Positions 37,986-48,972 of a DNA stretch of 64,000 nt are shown here, one piece after another. The translations under genes were made by a program, and so were the position numbers. Position 1 is the stretch's first letter; each line of letters begins with the position of its first letter. The notes below the pieces were generated by a model that was not told where the DNA came from, searched no databases, and worked only from the letters and a program-made list of their open reading frames with translations. This DNA is from Atopsyche davidsoni (lineage: Eukaryota > Arthropoda > Insecta > Trichoptera > Hydrobiosidae): contig JAILWY010000014.1 of assembly GCA_022113835.1 (NCBI GenBank), positions 1,612,001 to 1,676,000 of the forward strand, written 5' to 3'.

Positions 37986-40900
37986 TCAATGCTTTCCTTT
38001 TTTTTGATGGGATCCTTTTCCATGTGATCCTTTACCATGGGAACCTTTTCCATGGGAGCCTTTTCCGTGGGAACCTTTACCATGCGATCCCTTACCATGT
38101 GATCCCTTACCATGTGATCCCTTGCCATGTGATCCCTTGCCATGTGATCCCTTACCGTGTGAACCCTTTCCGTGAGATCCTTTTCCTCTTCCTTTTCCTT
38201 TTCCATGATTTTCGTGCGAGTTTTTGTTCCAGGAACTACTATCGTTTTTACTCCATGAATCACTTTCGTTTTTATTCCAAGAGTCACTATTGTTCTTACT
38301 CCAGGAACTAGATTCCGAGCCGCTGTTAGATGAAGAGCTTGCGGAGGAGCTATCAGAGTTGGCGGAGCTACTAGAACTTGAGGAGCTCTCGGAGTTCTCA
38401 GAGCTATCAGAGCTGGTAGAACTGGCTGAGTTGGCTGAGCTGGCGGAGTTGGCGGAGCTGGCGGAGCTGGCTGAGTTAGCCGAGCTTGAAGAACTTGACC
38501 AAGCATCGCTACCAGACTGACTGGAAGATTGGCTACCGCTGGCTCCGGAATCACTCGAGCTAGATGTCGACGAGTCTCCGGCGGATGCTGAAGTTATGAC
38601 GTGAGCTTCTCCATTTTCATCAATCCATGTCTTCACAAAGGTTTGGGCGTCGCCAGCTCCACTGAAAGCATTTGAATCTGTCTGTTGGCTATTAGATTTG
38701 CTCCAGTCATTGCTTTCATTTTTGTTCCATTCACTGTTTTCATTTTTGTTCCAACTGTTCTGATTGTTTTTGTTCCATTCGCTGTTTTCATTTTTGTTCC
38801 AACTATTTTGGCTGTTTTTGCTCCACTCACTTTCTTCGGAGTTGCTGCTTTCACTACTGGAACTACTGCTGCTGTTTTCCGATTTCTTTCCTTTACACTT
38901 TTTCTTTCTGCCTTTTCCTTTTTCTCCGTTTTCACTGCTGGAATGACTTTTCACTCCGTTGGTGTTGGCATCACTGGAAGCATGAGAGTTCTTTCCGTGT
39001 GTTTTTGTGTATGTGACTGGTGCCTTTCCATCTACGCTATCACTTTTGGAATAGCTAGATGAGCCATCGCTATTCTTGGACATTGACATTGAGTGCGATT
39101 CTTCTTTGCCATCACCACTAGAAGAGCTGTTACTACTACTAGAGCTGCTACTCTCCTCGTTTTCACCAGCATTGGACGAGCTTGAAGAACTACTTGAGGA
39201 ACTGCTTGATGAACTGCTTGAAGAGCTGCTAGATGAGGAACTACCGTCGTCAGTAGTTTTCATTGGGCATGGTGTAGTAGTAATACAAGGTGTTGTAGTG
39301 GTAATACAAGGCGTTGTAGTGGTAATACAAGGTGTTGTAGTGGTAATACAAGGTGTTGTGGTGGTTACGCAAGGCGTTGTAGTGGTAATACAAGGTGTTG
39401 TAGTGGTAATATAAGGCGTTGTGGTGGTTATGCAAGGTGTTGTGGTGGTAATATAAGGGGTTGTGGTGGTTATGCAAGGCGTTGTGGTGGTTATACAAGG
39501 CGTTGTAGTGGTAATACAAGGTGTTGTGGTGGTTATATAAGGCGTTGTGGTGGTAATACAAGGTGTTGTGGTGGTAATATAAGGCGTTGTGGTGGTTATG
39601 CAAGGCGTTGTAGTGGTAATACAAGGTGTTGTAGTGGTAATACAAGGTGTTGTGGTGGTAATATAAGGGGTTGTGGTGGTTATGCAAGGCGTTGTGGTGG
39701 TTATACAAGGCGTTGTAGTGGTAATACAAGGTGTTGTGGTGGTTATATAAGGCGTTGTGGTGGTAATACAAGGTGTTGTGGTGGTAATATAAGGCGTTGT
39801 GGTGGTTATGCAAGGCGTTGTAGTGGTAATACAAGGTGTTGTAGTGGTAATATAAGGCGTTGTGGTTGTTATACAAGGCGTTGTAGTGGTAATACAAGGT
39901 GTTGTGGTGGTAATATAAGGGGTTGATGTGCTAATGCAAGGCGTCGTTGTAGTTATTTCAGGAGTTGTAGTGGTATGACAGGGTGTTGTAGTAATCACTT
40001 TTGGGGTCGTTGTGTTATGACAAGGTGTTGTAGTTTTTTTATGACAAGGCTTTTTGACATGCTCGTGAGAATGTGAATGAGAATGAGAGTCTGAGAAGTT
40101 TTTACCATGGCATCGGCATCGTTTCTGCCACCAGTGAAATCCATGCTTACATTTGCCTTTTTCATCAGATTCATCTAAAGAACTGGACTCACTACCACTA
40201 TCGGCATTTAGAAGGTACAAAAGTCTCAGAAAGCGCCTCTCCCAGTATGCGGCTTTATTATTTTTATAGATATGATGATGACTTTCAACATGTTCAGAAC
40301 TCATAGAATGACTATGATGAATCTTCATGTGCTTTTTGATACCTCCTAGGTGACCAATTCGACTATTCTTTTTGTTCTTGATGACTCTGTGTTTGTGATG
40401 ATGATGATTGTGCCCTATCAAACCACTTTCATCAGAATTGCTTGCTGATACAGAGATCTTAATTTTGCGAATTTGAGTAGGCTGTTGCATAATCCTTTTG
40501 TGAGTCTTTATGTGATGCTCCTGGTGTCCATGTTCATCAGAGTCAGAAACAGAGATGCTTATAACACCAACACCATGGTGCTTATGTAACAGCTTGGAGC
40601 GCTTAGTCCAGCGACCTCCTCCAAGCATATCCCCCATATGTTGGCCATGGTGGTGTTCATGCTCATGGTGTTCATGTTCATGGTGTAAGCTGGGATCAAT
40701 ATGGTGCAAATGAAAGTAGTTATTGTTTAGATGATTTTGATCTTCCCATTCCTCAGAAGTGAGAATGTTTATATTGGAATTTTCTGACTCGGAGTGATCT
40801 CCTGTATGTTCATTTTCATTTGCTAACCATTCTTCCCATGTTTCAGAAATTTCTTCGGTTACTTCATTGCCATTTTCGTCAGTGTGAACAGTCACAGTTT

Positions 40901-41561
40901 TCTTAGTTGATGTTTCGTGTACATGTCCTCCCCCGTCACTGCTAGAATGGCTACTTCCACTTCCACTTGTGGCATGACTAGTGGCGTGACCATTTCCAGT
41001 AGCCGAAGTGTGGGTTTGTGGTTGCTTACCTCCTCCACTTGAACTACTGGAAGAGCTACTGGAACCACTATTGTCGCTGCTCCATGAATGGCTGTTGGAA
41101 CCACTACCTGATGAACTGGATAATGAAGAGCCTCCAGATGAAGATCCCGAGCTTGAAGAAGAACCAGAACTGGAGCCACCCGTGTTGGAAGCAGATGAAG
41201 ATCCACTGTCTGATGAACTGGATGATGAAGAGCCTCCAGATGAAGATCCCGAGCTTGAAGAAGAACCAGAACTGGAGCCACCCGTGTTGGAAGCAGATGA
41301 AGATCCACTGTCTGATGAACTGGATGATGAAGAGCCTCCAGATGAAGATCCCGAGCTTGAAGATGAACCAGAACTCGAGCCACCCGCGTTGGAAGCAGAT
41401 GAAGATCCGCTGTCTCCAGCCGATGAGACTACTTCTGTGTGGCATCCATTCTCATCACACCAAGAGCGAGTGAAGCTTGCAGCATCTCCCGCTGAGCTGG
41501 CACTGCCTGAAGAAGTGGATGGCGGTGGAGGGTGACCCTTGTTGCACGGTGAGCCATTAAT
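37986..41561 (-). CDS. Giant Ser-rich, mucin-like secreted protein (main exon, 1191 aa)
   Basis: One minus-strand exon, open from an acceptor (ATTATTTTAG, exon start 41561) to TGA at 37986, phase 0. In order: INGSPCNKGH; WCDENGCHT at exon residues 34-42 (shared with the 491-aa gene); three 34-residue Ser/Gly repeats (102-bp DNA period); a second DENG motif; a His-rich stretch (HHEHEHHEHEHH); basic segments; about 37 seven-residue TTTTP(C/Y)I repeats; poly-Ser; Ser/Asn/Trp/Lys repeats (SEWNKN type); a third DENG motif; and a C-terminal array of GKGSH/GKGSHx units ending KKGKH. The Thr/Pro array is a likely O-glycosylation domain, and its regularly spaced Cys could cross-link chains (inference). 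Role is probably extracellular matrix, mucin or salivary-type. The best first-exon candidate is 44683-44627 (MKLGSIWIVAALVLIALVT, donor ACA|GTGAGT, phase 0), which would supply a signal peptide. Confidence 0.85.
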   Translation of the reverse strand: MNGSPCNKGHPPPPSTSSGSASSAGDAASFTRSWCDENGCHTEVVSSAGDSGSSSASNAGGSSSGSSSSSGSSSGGSSSSSSSDSGSSSASNTGGSSSGSSSSSGSSSGGSSSSSSSDSGSSSASNTGGSSSGSSSSSGSSSGGSSLSSSSGSGSNSHSWSSDNSGSSSSSSSSSGGGKQPQTHTSATGNGHATSHATSGSGSSHSSSDGGGHVHETSTKKTVTVHTDENGNEVTEEISETWEEWLANENEHTGDHSESENSNINILTSEEWEDQNHLNNNYFHLHHIDPSLHHEHEHHEHEHHHGQHMGDMLGGGRWTKRSKLLHKHHGVGVISISVSDSDEHGHQEHHIKTHKRIMQQPTQIRKIKISVSASNSDESGLIGHNHHHHKHRVIKNKKNSRIGHLGGIKKHMKIHHSHSMSSEHVESHHHIYKNNKAAYWERRFLRLLYLLNADSGSESSSLDESDEKGKCKHGFHWWQKRCRCHGKNFSDSHSHSHSHEHVKKPCHKKTTTPCHNTTTPKVITTTPCHTTTTPEITTTTPCISTSTPYITTTTPCITTTTPCITTTTPYITTTTPCITTTTPCITTTTPYITTTTPCITTTTPYITTTTPCITTTTPCITTTTPCITTTTPYITTTTPCITTTTPCITTTTPCITTTTPYITTTTPCITTTTPYITTTTPCITTTTPCITTTTPCITTTTPYITTTTPCITTTTPYITTTTPCITTTTPCVTTTTPCITTTTPCITTTTPCITTTTPCITTTPCPMKTTDDGSSSSSSSSSSSSSSSSSSSSSSSNAGENEESSSSSSSNSSSSGDGKEESHSMSMSKNSDGSSSYSKSDSVDGKAPVTYTKTHGKNSHASSDANTNGVKSHSSSENGEKGKGRKKKCKGKKSENSSSSSSSESSNSEESEWSKNSQNSWNKNENSEWNKNNQNSWNKNENSEWNKNESNDWSKSNSQQTDSNAFSGAGDAQTFVKTWIDENGEAHVITSASAGDSSTSSSSDSGASGSQSSSQSGSDAWSSSSSSANSASSASSANSASSANSASSTSSDSSENSESSSSSSSSANSDSSSASSSSNSGSESSSWSKNNSDSWNKNESDSWSKNDSSSWNKNSHENHGKGKGRGKGSHGKGSHGKGSHGKGSHGKGSHGKGSHGKGSHGKGSHGKGSHGKGSHGKGSHGKGSHQKKGKH
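38030..38190 (-). repeat. Tandem repeat encoding GKGSH units
   Basis: At the 3' end of the Ser-rich gene a 15-bp unit (Gly-Lys-Gly-Ser-His) repeats about a dozen times and ends just before the KKGKH terminus. It gives a basic, His-rich tail that could bind metals or acidic partners (inference). Confidence 0.85.
39250..40040 (-). repeat. 21-bp minisatellite encoding TTTTP(C/Y)I, with 210-bp higher-order period
   Basis: About 37 tandem 21-bp units lie inside the Ser-rich gene. Variants alternate Cys (TGC/TGT) and Tyr (TAT) codons. A higher-order period of 210 bp (ten units) is visible: the rare variant ATATAAGGGG on the plus strand recurs at 39451 and 39661 with matching neighbours. This implies recent unequal exchange of multi-unit blocks, with the reading frame kept. 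Confidence 0.9.
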
Positions 41562-44470
41562 CTAAAATAATTTGAATTTATTTGTTAAATATGCAAGAAA
41601 GCTTAAAATAGCGCAGCATAGCACAAAAATACGTATGCTATATATTACTCGATGAAATAGAAAGTATTCCAGAACTTTGATGAAAGATAACTATTTGATC
41701 ACTACTGCCAATACACAATCGGTAAGACATATGGCAAGAGGTATGAAACATTGATAGAGTAGAAAGTCTTGAGGTAGCATTCTAAAAATAAGAAAAAACT
41801 TCTTCATCTTGCAGTGGATCCACACAGCTGATAAAAAATCCAATTATTTTTAAGTAAGGCTATTTTTAAGTATATTTAATTAAAATAATCTCTCTCTGTA
41901 TTAAAATAAGTTTTCTGACACATTATAAGGTCATGTGATCTAAAGACAAAATGTGTATTTAGTGAAATGAATTCACTGAACAAAACAACTTAATATATTC
42001 AATTTTGCTTCTGTTGTCTTTCATTAGCATAAAATATGGACAAACATTGCTTATTGGTTTGACGAGTCAACATTTGCAACTTAATGTAAATAATGCTTGT
42101 TTATTGGTCATAATTCACTGTCACTAACCAAATAATTGTCCACGAGCGCCTGTATTGTTTCATACGCTATTTGGACAGCTTGCTGCTTTGTGCGTAGCTA
42201 ATCACACACTTGCTTGTATGAGACGAGTTTCCAGTGCTTGTAATACTTTAGGTACTGAGCAATGAGATCTTAAACCGTTCAATTGATAAATAAAGGCACG
42301 AAAGTAATAAAAGTTTGAACTAGAGTCATATCAACCAAATATCAAAAAATGTCGAAGGACTCACTACAATATCTTCACCATCTCACTGAACAGACAAATA
42401 TGTTCAGTGAGATGGTCACAAAACTCTTGAGGAGAGGCATCCGAAGAACGAGACCCAAATCTCAATACCCAGTATGTAACTTTCAATATTAATTATCTAG
42501 TGAAGTCTGTAAAATTTTAGTTTTTTTTGTCCATATATATTTAATAAAGCATTTTTAGATTTAAATGGTGTGAAATGAATTGCTTTTAAATAGTTTTTAT
42601 AAATGTACATTGAATATAGATAAATATAAATATTTTTATTTTTATATGAAATAAAAAGTACAAACCAATAACCGGTGCGAGAGTATTATTTTTTAATATT
42701 TTTAGACCATTTAATCAGCTTTTTTTATTTGAATTTTTTTAACGGTCCGAAAGTTTTAAAAGCCTTTTTTACATAGCTCTACGTTTTTTTGCAGTTGTAT
42801 AGAAAAAATAATTAAAAGTAAATAAAAATAAAAAGTTTGCCTTCATTGTTTTGTTTGCAGGAAATCGTTTTTTCAGATGTATAATTTAGTATGAGGCAGT
42901 TTAAAACTTTGAGCTATTGTTTTTTTTTTTTTGTTACTTTTGTAGTTATTTTCTTTGTTATTTTCAATGTAACAAATTAAGCGATAGTCCACACATTACA
43001 CAAAAAAAACAGCATTTGTTAATAGATAATTATTATAACACCCCAGCACATATAACCAATACATACAACCTGGAATAACCAATCTGAATCGCTCAGGTCA
43101 GAGAAATGTGGAAGTATATTTAATGATATTTTTTCTCCGTTTTCAGATTTGGAGTAAAAAGCGAATACTTTAAACAGATTTTATGTAGGATATTTCTTAT
43201 ATTCATAGATTAAGCGAGAGATGTTGAAACTCAGACATATATACTACTTTGTAACAGTAGATCAATAATTTCTTTCTATTCTATAGTATATGTAAATGAG
43301 TTTTTGTAATATTTTTTCGGTTCAGGTTTAGGAATATTTTTATATTTAAGTACTAAATATGTATGTCATTTTACGTTTCCTCAAAAATACTATGTGATTT
43401 CATAGTAATAATCCGATAAATAAAAAAACAACTATTCTGAAAATGCCACAGCTTATAAGCAAAATACTTGACAGTATATTTTTTGAGCTACTAATTCTCA
43501 CTCTCGTTTATTTAGATTTAATTTTGAGGTTATACTAAAAATAGAATATTTAATTCATTTTGGCCTTATATCTTGGTACGAATATTTAATAATATTTTTC
43601 CTATGCCAAAAAATAAACATTCAGAAGTTTACTGCTGGTAATCAATTCAGTTATGGTGGAGAATGTCGTATTGAAATCCTACACTGTAAATTGAACCTAC
43701 CTAAAGTTGAACCTACAATTATTTTATTTATAAAAATAGCATTTGAAAATGAGTTGAATATATTTAATATATTGTGGTATATGTTGTGGTCTTAAAGTTA
43801 ATACCATCATATTCATTAATTTACTATAGCAGATTTACAAAAACTGTTTTAAATTTTATTAGAGCCTGCGTTTTACTTTGCAGTCCTAAAAACTTTTGGG
43901 TCTTAAGAGCTGTAGTCATAAAAATAATACGAGGCTATGATGTTACTAACTTAATCAAAGAATTATTCTACATCGCTATATTTTATTTGTTTTACAACAT
44001 TTAAAACCAATCATGGTCATATTGACCATTGCGCCAGTAAATCGTGGTTTACTGTTTACGTTACGAGATTTTGCATGAGAAAGCTAATGGCAACAATGAA
44101 ACTTTATTAATATTAATAAACTATTTTATTTTGGTATTGGATTCATTACTTGAAGAAAGAAAATTAGACCACAGTGTACAATTACGATTATCACTATTTC
44201 AAACAACTATCGTTAAATTTAAAAAATGTGTTAGTATTTTATCTCTCGGGTATATACTATTCTTTGATAATTTAATAATTTTTATATTATGTCGCATCTT
44301 ATTCCGGCCTCAAAAATTTAATTGTTATATGATAGATAAATAGATAGGTAGATATTTAAAAAAAATAAACTTAATCTTTCTGAGGATGTACATTTATTCA
44401 ACAGCATGAATTTTTCCCATAGCCGACTCCACGAAAAATCCACATTAAAGTATAATCATATTCCTTAATT
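41562..44470. other. Probable intron of the mucin-like gene
   Basis: A+T-rich with no supported exon. It contains a partial copy of dispersed family D at 42379-42452. Confidence 0.4.
42379..42452 (+). repeat. Dispersed repeat family D, partial copy
   Basis: Contains CATCTCACTGAACAGAC and its inverse GTTCAGTGAGATGGTC, then GAGGAGAGGCATCCGAAG, matching one end of the 62177-62299 copy. The inverted TCACTGAAC/GTTCAGTGA pair makes a short hairpin. Confidence 0.6.
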
Positions 44471-44683
44471 TTAGACATTGATATACAGATCTTCAGCACT
44501 TGCATTGATCCATCTTTTTGGCAAGACGGGTCTTTTGCCGAAGTTCTTCTCCAGATCGGCCGACTCGGGAATAGTGAAATCCAGCTCGTAAAGCTCCAAG
44601 TGCCACATAAAAATAATGCTACTCACTGTCACCAATGCAATCAGCACCAAGGCGGCTACAATCCAAATTGACCCCAGCTTCAT
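44471..44683 (-). CDS. Small single-pass membrane protein (70 aa), or signal exon of the mucin-like gene
   Basis: The minus-strand frame starts MKLGSIWIVAALVLIALV, a strong hydrophobic segment, and continues with HLELYELDFTIPESADLEKN to RWINASAEDLYINV. The whole frame is GC-richer than its flanks, which favours a real 70-aa type II or signal-anchored protein. However, a consensus donor (ACA|GTGAGT) sits after codon 19. Splicing there to 41561 would make residues 1-19 the signal peptide of the mucin-like protein. Both could be true through alternative splicing or read-through. No family recognised. Confidence 0.5.
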   Translation of the reverse strand: MKLGSIWIVAALVLIALVTVSSIIFMWHLELYELDFTIPESADLEKNFGKRPVLPKRWINASAEDLYINV

Positions 44684-46828
44684 GCTTGATTCTCCGTCGC
44701 CTCACCTCTGGATAACTTGGGGAAATCTGAAATCTTCCCCGAATTGCGGCCGACTACCAAAGAACAAAGCTTCCCTTCCTTCCGATGAGGTTTCCACGGT
44801 TCTACGCCGTTTGGCGAACAAAGCTGAACTGCACAGTTATTTTCTTGTCCCACGCATTTATTTATACAATGGTTTTGAATAATTTTATAGCACTCAGTGC
44901 AAATAAGCCTTGTTGGGTTTCAGAAGAGTGATGGATTGTGCTTCGATAGGTCGGTGAATTTGCTTAACACCGGTGTGCGTGGCATGGTAAATATTGTTTG
45001 ACGACGAGCTTCTTTGAGTTGCAGCAAACATATGCAAGGAAAACAAACACAGACAAGGGCTTGGATTAGTTTATTGGAAATCTTAATTGAATTTGACATG
45101 TTGTCAGGCTAATTAAAGTAATGAGATGTGGATGTTTTAAAATAGGTTCTTCTTTCTACGCTTGAGAGTCATTGGCTTAACAGGGGAATAACATTTTTAT
45201 TGCTTTTACGTAGAAATAATCTTAACTAAACAGTGACAAACTAGTTTATGTTACCAAGATCAACACAGCTTTTCATGATTACGCATGAATATTTAGTATT
45301 ATTGTGATCGTAATCAAGTGTTGGCATACATTTAAATACTACTCTATATTTCAAACATTACAAACCCCTCTTGGCTCAGTGGATAGCACACTTGCTTACT
45401 GCCCATGGGATCCCGGGGCTTGCGCTTGTAAAATTTGTCTTTGTGAAGGGCAATCATAAAAGTTGTTATGAAATTTTGTTCATGTCATACATTGCTGTGC
45501 TTTATAAAAGCAGACTTAAATGGTAATCACTGAAAGGAAGTCGATGCATTGTTCTTATTTTTATTATTTCCACATTAACTGACAAATGAAAAATAATGAC
45601 ACTTATATTCATTAAATTTTTTTTTAATAATGACGAGAACAATGTATCAGCTCACGTCATAAGAAAGAAATACACATGTTCGTATTGAATAAATAAATCA
45701 ATGAATTCCATTATTAACATATTTTCTAACGTACTATGTTAAATAGATGTACGATAGTACTTTCTAGATTAAAGTTTTATGGTCTCGATAACCTAGTACT
45801 TACCTAATTTATTTATTATTTACCGTAGTGTTGATGTTGTTTACTATATATGGCAAAAGTGTTTAATGATGTAAATTGCAAAATTTGTTCAAGCAGCCAA
45901 AGTGTCTTCCTGACGCTTAGCAAACAATCGAAAAGATATTAAAAATATAGGATTAGTTTTAATATAAAGATATAGCGGTGGCGTGTAGTAAATTATTATT
46001 CGGAACCAGCAAATTTTTATCAAATAATAAATATATCTAGTAAATTTATTACGTTTCAACAAAAATGCAGGTGCAATTTTAATTAATAAATTTAATTCCA
46101 AAGCTTTTACTGAAGCTTTTATGAGATCAAAGAAAATTATAATTTTCACTTCAACAAGTTTTTAACGATTTGATTTTTTATGTACTGATGAAAATCATTT
46201 AAATTGAATAAATAAAAGCTCATTTTTCATCTGCGGTTTTGTCGGTGTAGTTTCACATAATAATATGGAGAAAATTCCATATTTTTATTTAAAGCTAGAT
46301 CTCTTTTTTTGGTTCATTCATAAATTAAAAGATAATTAATTTTCTTCGTTATTTAAGAAAACGCAGCATAACTACACTACTCCAAAAAGTCGTCACAAAA
46401 TAGCGAGACCACCTGATCACACACAATTATGTTAGTAAATTTACTAACTGTACACATAATATATTTTAAACAATAATTCGCCACTGCGTTTCAAATGTTT
46501 GCTTTAAATTATTCTGCTGTATTTGTAAATATAATGCAACTTGCAAACACTTATTACGCACATTTTTTTTAATTCTTTCACATTTTTCTTTCAGTACTTA
46601 AGGCTTGGACAGTGTGTAAATAAAAAAGTTTAAATTTCTATAAAGTTCTCAGTAAATCATTTATAATAAGCTTAGACAAATAAATTTTTGAACGGTAGAT
46701 TTTTTACTTAGGATCTCTTGAGAATAACAAAAAGAGGGAGTTGAAGATATAAGAGATATAAGCAAGAGGATAATTTTCATATAAAGGTGATACATTAGTC
46801 GGACATAAAAGTTTATACAAATTTTGAT
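44684..46828. other. Stretch with no firm gene
   Basis: A tRNA A-box-like sequence (CTTGGCTCAGTGGATAGC) at 45369 suggests a SINE relic at about 45364-45480. At 46780 the minus strand starts MKIILLLISLISSTPSFCYS, a signal-like peptide just beyond duplicated block A (see findings). The rest is A+T-rich and empty. Confidence 0.4.
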
Positions 46829-47583
46829 CTCCCAAAACTTGTTGATAATTTTACAAAATATCAAAAAACATTCTTAGTTAATTGTATAGTGACAATTTTT
46901 TTTTAAAAATCACCTGATTAACAAGCTTTTGATTCCAATATTCATTGTTTTCTTTTTTGTAATTGTAGCACACTTAAGTTAGATCATTAAAATTACTTTA
47001 GTCAAATAAAAATTATTTCAAAAACAATTATAAAAATAATTATTTCAAAATTGGTTTTCTGGTGGGTCAACGATTTGACCTTAAATATTGGTTATCTTAA
47101 ATATTTAGATGATCTCTGACCTATGATTAAACTTTTATGATAAACTAAATGCAGCAGTTAAGCCAGTATAAAATTCTGGGCATAACTTTAAAACAATTTG
47201 TTTTTTGGGCTGGGTGACCATATAACAATGTAACAAATATATACATCTACCCTATTCTATTTTATGTATTGGCTATTCATGTAAATTTTTTTTTAAGTAT
47301 TCATTAGTAAGAGAAATATAATTTCATTATTGCTTATCATTATTCATTATTGCTCACCTTTGAAATCAATTGGTTATGATTTTGTAAAGAAGTGCAAATG
47401 ATTATTTTTATAATGAAGAGACATCTGTGTTTTGTTTTTAATAACTCTTTAGAAATTAATAAAAAATCTCATAAATATTTTTTTGTTTGTCTGATTATCA
47501 TCAAGATGTATGAGCGTCAAGTTGAAATCACAGAACTGAATTTTATTGTTTTGTAGAAAAATATACTTCCTAGTTCAGCCAGA
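46829..47583. repeat. Duplicated block A, copy 1
   Basis: About 750 bp matching 49262-49992 with small differences. Shared landmarks are CAACGATTTGACCTTAAATA, AAACAATTTGTTTTTTGGG and TTCCTAGTTCAGCCAGAAAA. Copy 1 has an extra stretch (AAGTATTCATTAGTAAGAG region) absent from copy 2. The match stops abruptly inside the coding tail of the 47570-48283 frame. Confidence 0.85.
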
Positions 47584-48283
47584 AAACAGCCAGAGTTGCC
47601 AGCGCAGCCAGAAGAGGTGCACTCGGTGGCCCTCCGACTGGCGCGGCATCATCAATGGGGACATCCTGACCCGCCAGTTTGAGCGGCGCCGGGACGTTTC
47701 GGGCCGCCTGCTCATCTAGCAGCGGCATGGGCGGAATCTGGCTCTCCGCATCTTCACTCGACAACCCGTTTACGTGAGGGAGCAGCTCCTCGGGTGTCGA
47801 GATATCATTAATGTTGACATTGCGGCGCACCGGTTCGAACGGCGCCGGGACGCTGCGGGCCATTTGCACGGCATGCAAAGACTTGGGCGGAATCTTTATG
47901 CATTCCGCTATTTCACTCGACCAGCCACCTTCTCGAGGATGCAGCTACATGGGCGGCTGCTCGGCTGTCGAGATTTTTGTGTTTACATTTTCTCTAAAAG
48001 CGCTTTTAGTTTGTAATACTTTAAGCTCTGCTTCGAGAAGTGTTGAATTTGGTTGCCGTATTTTTTCTGCATATTGCATATGGAGTAATCAGTTGTGCGG
48101 TAGCTTACAACTGTTTATCCCGCAGGGCGGCCTTTCACATTGATTACAGCTGTGACCTTTTTTCAAGCAGCAAAGGCAAACGTGATCCTTGCGTGCCCAT
48201 TGTTGCGATCGTAAATTGACCTGTGTAGAAAGTCTTTGCACTTCGTTGTTATGATCTGTGCGTTTGCAGTAAACACAGATAAC
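47570..48283 (-). pseudogene. Decayed frame: BEL/Pao-type gag zinc knuckles, then ~50-aa repeats and GPI-like tail
   Basis: One minus-strand frame of 238 codons is interrupted only by TGA at 48091-48089 and TAG at 47947-47945. Its first part has two Cys/His clusters (CVYC..H, then CLCCLKKGHSCNQC and CGINSC...HN) spaced as in gag proteins of BEL/Pao retrotransposons. The second part holds two imperfect 50-residue repeats (EDAESQIPPMPLLDEQAARN against KIPPKSLHAVQMARS...VPAP). It ends in a hydrophobic tail (SAPLLAALATLAVFWLN) like a GPI-anchor signal. After the TAG, an ATG at 47863 still allows a 97-aa product with no signal peptide. I read this as a degraded retrotransposon fragment. A host gene that captured it is the alternative. 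Confidence 0.55.
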
Positions 48284-48972
48284 CGTTATATCGGTCCTTA
48301 TCTTCGTGTCGGACTGTGACTATATCGGACTTTAGACGTAACGCTAGGGACTTTTATGAGAACTCAGATGATAGTTTTAGAGTAACGTCCTTTCTCCAAT
48401 TATCGAAGTTTTAAATTCAAAAAAATATTTTAATAATAAAAAAATAAAATGTGAATTAATTTCTAAAGAAAATGGTTCTTGCAAAACAAACCTGTTGGTA
48501 TTTGATAATAAATACCTTACTCACAAGTCCTTACTAGTAAACGTACTCAAGAAATCATGGACAGAATGTAAAGTTAGTTTCTAAGCAGGCATACTTTGTT
48601 TTCTCCTTAAAAAGCTTATTTTTGTGGTCCAACTCGGGTTTGAGTTTACTTCTCAATTCTTAACAAGAATTTTTTAATTTCTGAGCTTTTACATAAGTAC
48701 TATAATACATCACTTCTTGGTTATATAAACATTTAAATTATCTGCAACCAACTTAAAATTTAATTGATATGTTCGTTACAAAAAAAACACCATAAAATTC
48801 TAATTAAATTAAAATAATAGTACGAAAAACAGTTTAGGACAACATAAATTATTTATTCACAGAAAATCGAAATATATACATAATAATAACTATTAAAGTG
48901 TATTCAAAATGTTAAATGTCACAAGACACTGAATACTGGGTTATAGTATAAAAAGGAGGCAAGAAGCTAGAA

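Noticed and set aside
39076..39897. Long open frames on both strands opposite and out of frame with the Ser-rich gene (LLELLL, VVVIQG and YYHYNALYNHH types)
   Set aside because: They are by-products of the 21-bp and Ser-codon repeats read in other frames; the TTTTP(C/Y)I frame has the start region, acceptor and motif support.
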